DNA of 64,000 bases from Nitrososphaera sp. GTDB lineage: Archaea > Thermoproteota > Nitrososphaeria > Nitrososphaerales > Nitrososphaeraceae. The notes under the pieces are model-generated. The model did not search any database and had not been told where the DNA came from. It was given only the letters and a program-made list of their open reading frames with translations. Location: contig NZ_JACAEH010000001.1 in assembly GCF_013388945.1 (NCBI RefSeq), forward strand, positions 1 through 64,000. Direction: 5' to 3'. Below, piece by piece: positions 17,652 to 25,235 of this stretch; positions within the stretch are counted from its first letter, which is position 1, and every line of letters begins with the position of its first letter. Made by a program: the position numbers and the translations under genes.

Positions 17652-18056
17652 TTATAGGTGGAGGTGCGGAATAAGAGGCATGTTCAACTGCCCCAACTGC
17701 GGAATGAAGCTGCAGGTCATGGAAAGCGAGGACAGGTCCTGGTGCAAGTGCATATACTGCAAGGAGTACTTCCAGCTCCCGCAGCTCAAGATGCTGATAC
17801 TGCGCGAGTAGGGAAAAGTGCTCCGGCCGGGATTTGAACCCGGGATCTCCGCCTTGAGAGGATAATTCCTTACGTCTGGTAGTAAGTTCAACTCCCGCCC
17901 GTAACACTCTTTTAACAAAGGGAGTTCTTGGTTGAAAAAGGTCGTCAGTTTTTTGCGAATGACGCTTCGCATTTTGTATTCATAGGATTTGGAGACCTTG
18001 ATGTCTCCACGCAACCAGCTCAATTCTGTTTTTGTGAGTAGAGCGCATTCGGCCAT
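17652..18056 (-). CDS. int(N): N-terminal fragment of the partitioned SSV-type integrase
   Basis: The fragment starts at ATG 18056, 22-29 nt after a TATA element on the minus strand, and stays open through attL to 17652. About 65 codons belong to the element; the rest is read-through of the tRNA repeat and chromosome. The N-terminal LTKTELSWLRGDIKVSKSYEY segment followed by basic residues looks DNA-binding and resembles the small protein at 26629-26802. Its frame in the repeat is the same as that of int(C) in attR, so excision would fuse them. Probably non-functional while integrated. Confidence 0.85.
   Translation of the reverse strand: MAECALLTKTELSWLRGDIKVSKSYEYKMRSVIRKKLTTFFNQELPLLKECYGRELNLLPDVRNYPLKAEIPGSNPGRSTFPYSRSISILSCGSWKYSLQYMHLHQDLSSLSMTCSFIPQLGQLNMPLIPHLHL
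17680..17811 (+). CDS. Small zinc-ribbon protein, 43 aa
   Basis: ATG at 17680 lies about 25 nt after CGTTATAGG (17649-17657), so a leaderless transcript is likely. The 43-residue product has CPNC and CKCIYC, a compact zinc ribbon. It is the last chromosomal gene before the integrated element, and its stop is 2 nt before the left repeat. The antisense strand carries the read-through frame of the integrase fragment, so both strands are open here. Confidence 0.7.
   Translation: MFNCPNCGMKLQVMESEDRSWCKCIYCKEYFQLPQLKMLILRE
17813..17861. repeat. attL: left 49-bp copy of the integration repeat
   Basis: Identical over 49 bp to 31970-32018, in direct orientation. From 17819 it is the 3' part (anticodon stem to discriminator) of the tRNA-Glu gene whose intact copy is at 31976-32051. 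The sequences diverge immediately after 17861 (GAT versus GGC). It is the chromosomal tRNA remnant left by integration and is not a functional tRNA. Confidence 0.93.
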
Positions 18057-18073
18057 GAAGACACCATTTCTCG

Positions 18074-18087
18074 GCTATTATTTAAGC
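18074..18087 (-). promoter_or_regulatory. TATA box for the integrase
   Basis: Minus-strand GCTTAAATAATAGC, with its A/T core 22-29 nt before ATG 18056. It lies at the left end, so in the integrated state it drives only int(N), while in the circle it would drive the whole rebuilt integrase. Confidence 0.7.
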
Positions 18088-18160
18088 AAAATCATCGTAT
18101 CACGCAATATTGAGATGCATGAAAGCCGTTATACGGCGTTTCAGACCGAATATCGGCCAT

Positions 18161-18169
18161 CTTTAAATA
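18161..18169 (+). promoter_or_regulatory. TATA box for the secreted protein gene
   Basis: CTTTAAATA lies 28-36 nt before ATG 18197. Between them is an imperfect repeat of CCACCGGCGGTCGGCCACCG that could bind a regulator. The divergent integrase promoter is about 75 nt away, so 18057-18196 is a two-way control region. Confidence 0.65.
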
Positions 18170-18196
18170 GACCACCGGCGGTCGGCCACCGCCAAA

Positions 18197-18631
18197 ATGA
18201 GAACGTGGAGCTACGTCGCCATTTTTCTGGCTGCGGTTGATCTGCTTACTTTCATTCCACTAACAGCGTATGGAGAGGAGCTAGAGACTGTCATCTTTTT
18301 GACAGGAGACACCTGTCAAGAACAAACTTGGCTTCAAGAAAAACTGCCGGATTATTATGTAGTGTGCGCTAGAGAACCAAACGTCGCCTTTGCTAGAGCA
18401 CATTACTGGGCTTTTGAGCAGTGGTTCTATGTCATCTACGTCCAGACTGGATATGTAGAGTGGTCGAAAGGTCGCTTTGCTGCTGGATATACATACGACA
18501 CCTATTCAGTGTCAATATCGGCTGACTTTGCGATAGAACATGAACGACTTCATCTAGTCTGCGATTGCTTCTTCACTCCAGACGGTCTTCATGGTTCTCC
18601 AGAGACTGGAGCGATAGGCGCAAGGCTCTGA
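18197..18631 (+). CDS. Secreted or membrane-anchored protein with an HExxH motif
   Basis: A 144-residue protein with an N-terminal hydrophobic segment (about 5-24) like a signal peptide. The mature part has HERLH at 115-119, matching the HExxH zinc-protease motif, with another His at 132, and four cysteines (40, 57, 122, 124) that could form disulfides outside the cell. Too short for known gluzincins, so protease activity is inferred from the motif only. First gene inside the element on this strand. Confidence 0.7.
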   Translation: MRTWSYVAIFLAAVDLLTFIPLTAYGEELETVIFLTGDTCQEQTWLQEKLPDYYVVCAREPNVAFARAHYWAFEQWFYVIYVQTGYVEWSKGRFAAGYTYDTYSVSISADFAIEHERLHLVCDCFFTPDGLHGSPETGAIGARL

Positions 18632-18752
18632 GTAGTAGGCTGGCTTCGACGCATCTGAATTATCATTTTATACTTGAATTATTGCGGCTGCAAGGTGCTA
18701 GCGACCATTAGGACACTAGGCCGAGTTGACGTCGTTATGTCAAAGACTGCGA

Positions 18753-18896
18753 TATTCTCGCGGCGGGAGAATAGTTTAAGCCTCGGCTAACCGAGCCTTA
18801 GAATACTTCCACTTTGACAACTAGGCTCTAGTCAGTGGAGCCTATCCATCGCTTCTTATAAGTAAACTTTGGAAAAGAGGTGATAGAAGTATCACC
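18753..18896. other. Cluster of four hairpins (candidate replication origin or structured RNA)
   Basis: The 305-bp gap 18632-18936 has no convincing gene. It contains four clean inverted repeats: 18753-18773 (7-bp stem), 18777-18800 (4+5 bp around one mismatch), 18822-18844 (7-bp stem) and 18879-18896 (7-bp stem, GAAG loop). A TATA-like CTTATAAG at about 18854-18861 sits between the third and fourth. The position just ahead of the regulatory and replication genes fits an origin, a multi-site operator or a non-coding RNA; the sequence does not decide. Confidence 0.5.
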
Positions 18897-18936
18897 CGAA
18901 TTAGTTCCTTAATGTGACTTCTTACACATATTCTCC

Positions 18937-19071
18937 ATGTCTTCATACAAGACAATCAAAGTGTCAGAGCAGACTTACCACAATCTGGCTAGAATGGGGA
19001 CTTTGGAAGATAGTTTTGATTCTGTCATAGACAGGCTTCTGAAGCCCCGAAACATGCAGGAGGTCGCCTAA
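18937..19071 (+). CDS. Small ribbon-helix-helix-like protein, 44 aa
   Basis: The 44-residue product begins with a KTIKVSEQTYHNLARMG strand-helix pattern and continues GTLEDSFDSVIDRLL, matching short archaeal antitoxin-like RHH proteins (VapB/DUF7557 style). It is probably a DNA-binding regulator or antitoxin. The next gene starts directly after its stop. No PIN or RelE toxin follows, so a toxin-antitoxin role is unproven. Confidence 0.7.
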   Translation: MSSYKTIKVSEQTYHNLARMGTLEDSFDSVIDRLLKPRNMQEVA

Positions 19072-19218
19072 ATGGAAGACCCAGAGCGCATAGTCGGAAG
19101 ATATTCACAGCATCCTACTGCCAAAGGTGGCTATATCGCATCTAGTGACAACACAGTCCGCAACGTGATAACCGAACCAGCGACGTCATTCCATCAGCGC
19201 AAAGAGCCGAAGAACTAG
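19072..19218 (+). CDS. Small unknown protein, 48 aa
   Basis: Begins at the base following the RHH gene stop (TAA then ATG) and is probably co-translated with it. A 48-residue, basic, Ser/Thr/Asn-rich product without hydrophobic core or cysteines. Not recognised. It ends 13 nt before the TTG of the coiled-coil gene, and its stop region carries the GGAG used by that gene. Confidence 0.5.
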   Translation: MEDPERIVGRYSQHPTAKGGYIASSDNTVRNVITEPATSFHQRKEPKN

Positions 19219-19231
19219 GAGCAGACCTACA

Positions 19232-19705
19232 TTGGGAATCAAGCATAAGAAGGAACTGCAAGAGTATTTCAAGAAAAGGCAGAACGCATTTCGCGAAATC
19301 CTGCCAGTAGGCGAACTCTATGGAATAGGCCACATCGTTCAGAACCAGATTCATGGTCTTCAGTCGGCTCTAAACCAACTGGAAGAAAGAATCGACGATG
19401 ACACGAAGCTGGAAAATATTCGGCTATTCTTCAGTAGAGGAAGTCTTCATTCGCTGAAGCAGGACGTAGAGAGCATTCTCTCGACTGGCAAACAAGTGCT
19501 GCCGGACTCACTTTCTGAACTCAAAGCCTTCCTAGGTGAGCAGGCGAGAAAACGCTGGGAAGCAGAGCGCGCCGAATACCAAGAAAGGCGGAGACTGGAG
19601 AAGGAGAAAGCGCAAAAGGAAGCTGAAGAGTCAAAGCGTCAACAACAGGATGCAGAGCTAGACAGACTCGGACTCCGGGATATCGTGGCCAAGCTACGGT
19701 CTTAA
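19232..19705 (+). CDS. Coiled-coil protein, 157 aa
   Basis: TTG start preceded by GGAG at 19217-19220. The N-terminal half is helical with no known motif. The C-terminal third (about 105-145) is a strongly charged Lys/Glu/Arg/Gln coiled coil. It lies in a run of same-strand genes ending in the helicase, so a DNA replication or scaffold role is possible. Not recognised. Confidence 0.65.
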   Translation: MGIKHKKELQEYFKKRQNAFREILPVGELYGIGHIVQNQIHGLQSALNQLEERIDDDTKLENIRLFFSRGSLHSLKQDVESILSTGKQVLPDSLSELKAFLGEQARKRWEAERAEYQERRRLEKEKAQKEAEESKRQQQDAELDRLGLRDIVAKLRS

Positions 19706-19715
19706 GGGGACAACC

Positions 19716-19979
19716 TTGTCTACTACTTCTACTAAACCGCAAAGGTGGGGAGTATATCCCTGCCGATTTTGTGGAGAGCCCATTACATTTGACGACCATA
19801 TCATATCCAGACATGGTAATCCAAAAGCGCTGAATATCGATCTAACTATCCATCACTGTCAGACAACTATTCCCTCCAATGATGAGGAATGGGTGCTGGC
19901 TGCTATGCGGGCTATCTTTGCATTCAACAAGAAGCTAAAGCGCTGCACGCTCAAGCTCGTAAGGGAGGATGTGAAATGA
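19716..19979 (+). CDS. Small C2H2-type zinc-finger protein, 87 aa
   Basis: TTG start at 19716. Contains CRFC near residue 16 followed by DDHIISRH, a spacing suited to a C2H2 zinc finger, then an HHC segment. The 3' end overlaps the helicase start by 4 nt (ATGA), so the two are coupled. Likely a nucleic-acid-binding helper of the helicase (inference). Confidence 0.65.
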   Translation: MSTTSTKPQRWGVYPCRFCGEPITFDDHIISRHGNPKALNIDLTIHHCQTTIPSNDEEWVLAAMRAIFAFNKKLKRCTLKLVREDVK

Positions 19980-21688
19980 TGGCGCGGCCTAGCTTTGGAC
20001 CACAAGATGACGCCGAGGTGGCAATCTTGTCGTATTTGAACGACAGTAACCACACTGATTCCGAAAAGAAAGGCGCGCTCGTCGAGGAATTGCTACATAG
20101 ATTCCACATCAAGACTCTGGACGACACAAACGAAGTGTTGTATTATCAAAACGGGATATACCGGACAGGCGCTGAAGCAAAACTCATTCAAGAGCTAGAA
20201 CAGTTGGGCGGTCATCTAATCACCAATCACATGCGTAACGAGGTGCTTGCTTCAATCAAGGCAAGAACCTACGTTTCAAGAGACGAGTTTGACAGGAATT
20301 CAGACATCTTGAATCTTGCAACCGGTCTACTGAGTATTTCGACTGGCCAGTTTAAGGTGCATACTCATGAGTATTTGTCTCTGGCACAGTTGCCCGCCAA
20401 GTATGATCCAAAGGCGACTTGCCCGAATATCATGCGCTTCCTTCGAAGCACACTCGACACAGAACAGTTCAAGGTCGTCGTAAGACTGCTCGGTTACATT
20501 CTCATGCGAAGCACACAATATGAAAAGGCGTTTATGCTGGTGGGCGAAGGAGCAAACGGTAAAAGCACATTCATCAATCTCCTGACAGCTTTCGTGGGAA
20601 GGGAGAATGCCAGCAGTGTATCTCTGCAAGACTTGACACAGGACAGGTTCGCACTGGCCGAATTGCACAAGAAGATGATTAACGTCTTTGCGGACTTGAA
20701 AACCGATAAGATCAGTGACACAGGACACTTCAAGACGCTAGTGACTGGCGACAGAATTCGGGCGCAGAGAAAGCATCAACAGCACTTCTCTTTTGTCAAT
20801 ACTGCTAAGCTCATCTTCAGCGCAAACAGGATTCCAGAAACCGACGACAAAAGCTATTCTTACTTCAGGAGATGGGTCATCATTCCCTTTGGCAAGACAT
20901 TCGAAGGAAGCGATAGAGATGAGCATCTTATCCACAAATTAACGACAGAGCAGGAGCTATCGGGCTTGCTGAACGTTGCGCTAGTAGGCCTGAAACGGCT
21001 AGTCACAGATGGTGGCTTTGAAGACACCGACATCGAAGACATTAGACGGCAATACGAGCTTGGAGCTAGCAAGATTCAGGACTTTATCAATGACCACTGC
21101 CAACTGGACGTCGACAACGATGATCTACGGATAACGACGCTCGACCTACAGGAAGCTTTCTCCAAATACTGTAAGGAGAAAGGAACGGGATACGTAGACA
21201 TCAGAGAGCTTGGCGAGCGCATCAAAGCACTTGGAGTCAGAAAGGAAAGACGGCGAGTGAAAGGTGCTGACAGACCATACTTCTATGTAGGAATAAGCCT
21301 GAAGCCAGACTGTCCTTATGTCCCTATCAAACAGAATACTATCTTGGTATCTGGGGAAAATACTAAGATGCCAGAAGTAGTGGCCGGTCAGATAGGGACA
21401 CTAGGACATAATAATTCACGTTCAACTGGCTATAGTGGCGAGTCGCCAAACTTAAGCAAACTTAAGTCAGAGCCAATCCGTAACAATTTGCACTCAGACT
21501 GTAACACCGTCGAGGCTGGAGAAGTCCTGTCGATGCTTGCAGAAGAGCGACACGACACGTTTGGACCTTCAGATGGTAGTAAATCGAACTCGCCTGGTAG
21601 TATTTCAGAAAAGATCGAATCTTCCTTTGGCCTGACAGACAGAAAGATTACTGCTGTATCGATAAAGCGAAGGAGTTACTATGACTAG
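19976..21688 (+). CDS. P4/D5-type superfamily 3 replicative helicase
   Basis: This 570-residue protein has a D5_N-like region (about 60-175), then an SF3 ATPase with Walker A GEGANGKST (about 189-197), an ADLKTD Walker B region, motif C IFSANRIPE, and a C-terminal winged-helix part; the last 120 residues look disordered. P4-type proteins drive replication of phages, satellites and plasmids. No Toprim or AEP primase domain is visible, so priming must come from elsewhere. ATG 19976 follows GGGAGG at 19962-19967; the frame is open further upstream but overlaps the zinc-finger gene. Confidence 0.9.
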   Translation: MMARPSFGPQDDAEVAILSYLNDSNHTDSEKKGALVEELLHRFHIKTLDDTNEVLYYQNGIYRTGAEAKLIQELEQLGGHLITNHMRNEVLASIKARTYVSRDEFDRNSDILNLATGLLSISTGQFKVHTHEYLSLAQLPAKYDPKATCPNIMRFLRSTLDTEQFKVVVRLLGYILMRSTQYEKAFMLVGEGANGKSTFINLLTAFVGRENASSVSLQDLTQDRFALAELHKKMINVFADLKTDKISDTGHFKTLVTGDRIRAQRKHQQHFSFVNTAKLIFSANRIPETDDKSYSYFRRWVIIPFGKTFEGSDRDEHLIHKLTTEQELSGLLNVALVGLKRLVTDGGFEDTDIEDIRRQYELGASKIQDFINDHCQLDVDNDDLRITTLDLQEAFSKYCKEKGTGYVDIRELGERIKALGVRKERRRVKGADRPYFYVGISLKPDCPYVPIKQNTILVSGENTKMPEVVAGQIGTLGHNNSRSTGYSGESPNLSKLKSEPIRNNLHSDCNTVEAGEVLSMLAEERHDTFGPSDGSKSNSPGSISEKIESSFGLTDRKITAVSIKRRSYYD

Positions 21689-22235
21689 ACGAGTCGAAGT
21701 CCACGTTCCGTCAGTGAGTCTAGCTGGTCACATGTCGTTGTATTCCTTTCAACTGGCCGAAGCAGGAGACGGCTTCAGAATCAAGATCGAACCAGCAAGA
21801 TATCTATCTGACGACTTTAAGGAAAGCCTTCTCATCTCAAAAAGAGTCGCTGAGAAGCTGACTGGCAGACCATTTGAGAGAGACGTCATCATGAAGATGG
21901 AAGAGCCGTCGATGAATGGGAGTAGCGGCTCTCTCATGCGGACGTTAGCGCTGATGTCTCTACTTACTGGAGTATCACTGAATCAAAGAGTGACGGGAAG
22001 CGGTGGAGTAGACACTGAAGGTAGAGTTCTCCCCGTCCTAAGACTTGAAGAAAAGGCCAGAGCAGCAAAGAACGCAGGATTCACGAGCTTTCTTCTGGCG
22101 AAAGGACAGACCGTCGACAGAATGAATGGCATCACCTTCTATTTTGTCGATGATATCGCAGAAGCGTGGCGACTGGCCAGTGGCATTTGCATCAACTGTG
22201 TAAATGGTCGTCACAATGGGAGTGGTTCGTATTAG
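21681..22235 (+). CDS. Lon-like (S16) protease-domain protein
   Basis: This 184-residue protein overlaps the helicase gene by 8 nt. The middle region follows the Lon proteolytic domain: a GSSGS turn with a candidate catalytic Ser at 82, LMSLLTGVSL, a GGVDTEGRVLPVLRLEEKARAAKNAG segment with a candidate Lys at 125, and a following strand. There is no ATPase domain. In Lon the Ser/Lys dyad cuts peptides (known). In an element with a tail-like gene it might mature virion proteins (inference). The match is distant but its order and spacing are right. Confidence 0.7.
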   Translation: MTRRVEVHVPSVSLAGHMSLYSFQLAEAGDGFRIKIEPARYLSDDFKESLLISKRVAEKLTGRPFERDVIMKMEEPSMNGSSGSLMRTLALMSLLTGVSLNQRVTGSGGVDTEGRVLPVLRLEEKARAAKNAGFTSFLLAKGQTVDRMNGITFYFVDDIAEAWRLASGICINCVNGRHNGSGSY

Positions 22236-22278
22236 AATGAAAATACTTCTGTTATTCGGTCAGCGACTATGGAACGAT

Positions 22279-22324
22279 GTCATAGCTATGACGTGCACGT
22301 CATTCCAGAAGGAGGCCTCCTTCT
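22279..22324. promoter_or_regulatory. Array of three overlapping or adjacent perfect palindromes before the tape-measure gene
   Basis: Three perfect inverted repeats fill 46 bp: GTCATAGCTATGAC (22279-22292), TGACGTGCACGTCA (22289-22302) and AGAAGGAGGCCTCCTTCT (22307-22324). The last contains the GGAGG ribosome-binding site directly before the TTG start at 22327. Binding of a dimeric regulator, or RNA folding that hides the ribosome site, would control the downstream gene. Confidence 0.7.
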
Positions 22325-22326
22325 AA

Positions 22327-23631
22327 TTGTCCACCGCTAATGCGGGAGTAGCTTATAGAGTCCAGCAGTTGGGCGCTGAAGGCGTAAGGAATCGTCTCAA
22401 AGAGATCAATTCTGAGTTGAAGGCAGGAAAGCCCGTCACGAAGGAGCTCAAAGAAGAAATCAGAGAGCTTGGAACGCAAGTCAACACCCAGACAAGAGTC
22501 GTTAGGCTGAATGAACAAGCTTGGCGTCAATCGCACAGCACGCTATCTACCGCTGCCAAAATAATGTCAAGTGTCGGCTCGATAGCCCGTGGCGCTCTGG
22601 CCGTGACCACGGCGTGGTCTATTGCTTCAGTCGCTTTTGGAAGAACAAGCTCACAACTCGTCGAAGTGAGAGCAGAAATCGAGCGCACAACTGCCCAGCT
22701 TGCAGACGCCGTAAAGCGTGGTGCTGATCAGCAAACGATATCGGAGCTCCAAGAACGACTTAACGTCCTGAAGGCACAGCAGGAGGAGCTGGCATCAGAA
22801 GAATTTCAGAGCAGGATAACGAATGTCATAAACTTGGTATCGACTCTTGCGATTGGCTTTGGCGGTGCTACACAGATGCTGACAAAGCTCGGTCCACAAC
22901 TGAGCGCCTTTAAGGCTGGCCTGCTTGGTGTTGGTCCTGCCGGTGCTATCGGAGCAGCTGGAGCTAGGACTTTCGGAGCCGCACTTCGTTCAATCTGGGC
23001 GGCACTTGGCCCGATAGGTCTAATCATCATCGGCCTGTCAATAGCCATCCCTCTACTGATAGAACACTGGGACGAGATTACAGCCGCCTTCCAGTCGTCT
23101 CTATCGTGGCTGGACTCGACTTTCCGCCCTGTTTTTGAGAGTATCTGGACAAGCATTCAGGAGACTCTAACTACTGTATGGTCAGGAATTCAAACAGGGT
23201 TTCTGGCCTTCTGGAACGGCATGATTGGTCTAGTTAACGCCGGCGGTCAGGCACTCGTTGATGGTATCAATACCGCCGTCAGTGCTGTCATATCGGCAGT
23301 CAATGCAATAATCGAAGCCATAAATCGTGCCGCAGAATGGACGGGAATCAAGCTTCCGAAGGTAGGCTTCAGTCCTCTGGCGTTTACAGCGATCCCGACG
23401 ATTTCTGCGGCCACCGGCTTCAGCGGAAAGCTCGACAGAGACACACACTTCTTGGCTCATCGTGGAGAGTTCGTGAACGTAACTCCTGCTTCACAAGTAA
23501 GTCGCGGGGGAGGTTCGACACCATCGATTACCGTGAATGTCTACGGAGACGTCTCAGGAGAAGAGCTCGTCGACAAAGTCAGAATGGCCATCAAAGAGAA
23601 TCTGAAGCAGTTGGGATTCACGGGGTTCTGA
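22327..23631 (+). CDS. Tail tape-measure-like protein
   Basis: A 434-residue protein with an N-terminal coiled-coil region (about 15-65 and 110-160), long hydrophobic Ala/Gly/Ile segments (about 165-235), amphipathic tryptophan repeats, and a C-terminal tail PSITVNVYGDVSGEELVDKV typical of phage tape-measure proteins. In tailed viruses it sets tail length and is ejected into the host (known). It is shorter than most, and no other tail gene was recognised. TTG start with GGAGG 8 nt upstream, inside a palindrome. Confidence 0.78.
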   Translation: MSTANAGVAYRVQQLGAEGVRNRLKEINSELKAGKPVTKELKEEIRELGTQVNTQTRVVRLNEQAWRQSHSTLSTAAKIMSSVGSIARGALAVTTAWSIASVAFGRTSSQLVEVRAEIERTTAQLADAVKRGADQQTISELQERLNVLKAQQEELASEEFQSRITNVINLVSTLAIGFGGATQMLTKLGPQLSAFKAGLLGVGPAGAIGAAGARTFGAALRSIWAALGPIGLIIIGLSIAIPLLIEHWDEITAAFQSSLSWLDSTFRPVFESIWTSIQETLTTVWSGIQTGFLAFWNGMIGLVNAGGQALVDGINTAVSAVISAVNAIIEAINRAAEWTGIKLPKVGFSPLAFTAIPTISAATGFSGKLDRDTHFLAHRGEFVNVTPASQVSRGGGSTPSITVNVYGDVSGEELVDKVRMAIKENLKQLGFTGF

Positions 23632-23632
23632 G

Positions 23633-23977
23633 ATGCCCTTCATCTTCTCTTCTGATATTCCTCAGACATGGGACGTAGTCCACACTGAAAGTCGTCATAA
23701 ATACACGATGTATGAACGGCTTACTCGACAAGAAGCACTAGGGATACAGGATCGACGAAAAGAGCTGTCGAAGCTCTTCTATGACATAGAGCACTATACC
23801 AACAGTAAAGAGAAAGAAATTCTCTTGGAGCAATTTCGTGCTATAAATCAGGAGCTACTCACTACGATGGGCTTGGTATTACGAAGATGTCTGAAACTGA
23901 CTGATGAGCAGGTTGACGACATGGAAGTTGAGGAAGCTAGATCGATATTCCTGAAGATGGTGGAGTTCTGCTCATAA
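23633..23977 (+). CDS. Hypothetical protein downstream of tape measure, 114 aa
   Basis: Starts 1 nt after the tape-measure stop, hence coupled. A strand-rich N-terminus (MPFIFSSDIPQTWDVVHTES) followed by a long helical, acidic region. The position behind the tape measure suggests a distal-tail or accessory tail function, but I see no family motif. Confidence 0.65.
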   Translation: MPFIFSSDIPQTWDVVHTESRHKYTMYERLTRQEALGIQDRRKELSKLFYDIEHYTNSKEKEILLEQFRAINQELLTTMGLVLRRCLKLTDEQVDDMEVEEARSIFLKMVEFCS

Positions 23978-24035
23978 AACGTCGCTAAAATGAGATAGAA
24001 TAAACTTATGTATCACTTTTCTACTCTCTTAGAAG

Positions 24036-25139
24036 ATGTCGCAAGGTCGTCTGATTATCGATCAGAAGCTCGTGAAGAAACTAGAATATTCTATCGATGA
24101 AGCCCTAGACGAGCGGAATGAAGAGATCAAAGGAGCAAACAAGTTAGTAATTTATCCAATTGAACTTGGCAATCTCATCCAAGTGGAACGGAAGGACGGC
24201 GCGGCACTTTTTTCAAGCCGCCTTTCTGAGTGTCAGGTAGAAGCAGTGACCGAAACAAAAGGTCGCTTCAAAAAGTCAGAAGACTTGTGGCTCAGAATTA
24301 CATCTGCTTCGCAGGGAAGAATGGCTGGAGAGGTGAGAGTCAATGTTAAAGATAAGGAGATAAACGAAATTTTGAATCAAATTACGATTTTTAGAGCTCT
24401 TGAAAAAGACTACTGGAAGACCATCGAAATCTTCTATTACAACAAAGGTGAACTTACGTCTACAAAAGTTCCTGTTAGAGCGCCAGTTCTGGCTGAAGGA
24501 GAAACCCTACTTTGGTCCCACATTCAGACAAAAGGTATCATCAACAAGCAAGCCGACCTATTCGCAGCCATTACGACTTTCCGAGCTTTCGTCTACGATT
24601 TCCAAGAGCATGACTGTGGCAGGATTTTCCTCCCTGGTGTTGATGAAGTGATCGTTACTGACCAACATCGTGTTTCAGAGTCAAATAGCGGTGGAATGTA
24701 TAGTCGTGGCAGATATGGTGCCGGTGTGTATTCTGGAAGCTCAAGCGGAACAAGTCATACTGTAGGCAAAGTCTCATTCATAGCAGATGGAAAACCCATC
24801 GTCACATTTGGCCCCGTTGCTGATCCTCATGGATTAGCGAGACTGGCCAAAGCTGCTGTGAAAGATATCAAAGAGGCATACAAAGAACTGGAGAAGAGAG
24901 CCAAGTCAACTGAAAAGGAGACCCCCACACAAGGAGAGACTATGGTCGAGATTCCTGCTGCAACGCAATCCACTGTAGTAGAACAGATCATCTGTCCATC
25001 TTGTAAGAACTCAGTTGCTAAAGGTTCGAACTTCTGCAATAACTGTGGTGCGAAGCTTCAATTCATCTGTTCAAAGTGCGGTAATAACAACCCAGAGAAC
25101 TCTAAATTCTGTAACAGCTGCGGATTCACCTTAGGATAG
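24036..25139 (+). CDS. PH-like domain protein with double zinc ribbon (paralog of the host gene at 32413)
   Basis: A 367-residue protein. Residues about 38-285 align by eye with the host protein at 32413-33879: NKLVIYPIELGN versus DKLIIIPIEIGN, TTFRAFVYDF versus TNFRVFFYDF, and GKPIVTFGPVADPHGLARLA versus GKPMVTFEGIEDPDGMAQMA. The C-terminus has two zinc ribbons (CPSC...CNNC and CSKC...CNSC). The role is unknown; PH-like plus zinc-ribbon architectures often act as adaptors. It has its own TATA-like AATAAACTTAT near 23999. Sequence divergence and A+T-richer codons show it is not a recent copy. Confidence 0.8.
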   Translation: MSQGRLIIDQKLVKKLEYSIDEALDERNEEIKGANKLVIYPIELGNLIQVERKDGAALFSSRLSECQVEAVTETKGRFKKSEDLWLRITSASQGRMAGEVRVNVKDKEINEILNQITIFRALEKDYWKTIEIFYYNKGELTSTKVPVRAPVLAEGETLLWSHIQTKGIINKQADLFAAITTFRAFVYDFQEHDCGRIFLPGVDEVIVTDQHRVSESNSGGMYSRGRYGAGVYSGSSSGTSHTVGKVSFIADGKPIVTFGPVADPHGLARLAKAAVKDIKEAYKELEKRAKSTEKETPTQGETMVEIPAATQSTVVEQIICPSCKNSVAKGSNFCNNCGAKLQFICSKCGNNNPENSKFCNSCGFTLG

Positions 25140-25203
25140 TGCGTGTCAAGAATTTTGGCAAACCTTGTGAGAATATTATAGAAGATTCTCATGTATGCGT
25201 AAT

Positions 25204-25213
25204 GGCTTTAAGC
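25204..25213 (+). promoter_or_regulatory. TATA box for the Shedu gene
   Basis: GGCTTTAAGC lies 23-32 nt before the TTG start at 25236, so the defence gene has its own promoter and likely a leaderless mRNA. Confidence 0.6.
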
Positions 25214-25235
25214 CTGATGACAGTAAGCGGGTATA

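Noticed and set aside
17989-18240. 83-residue plus-strand open frame at the left end of the element
   Set aside because: It crosses the divergent promoter region, overlaps int(N) antisense and the secreted protein gene, and shows no domain features.
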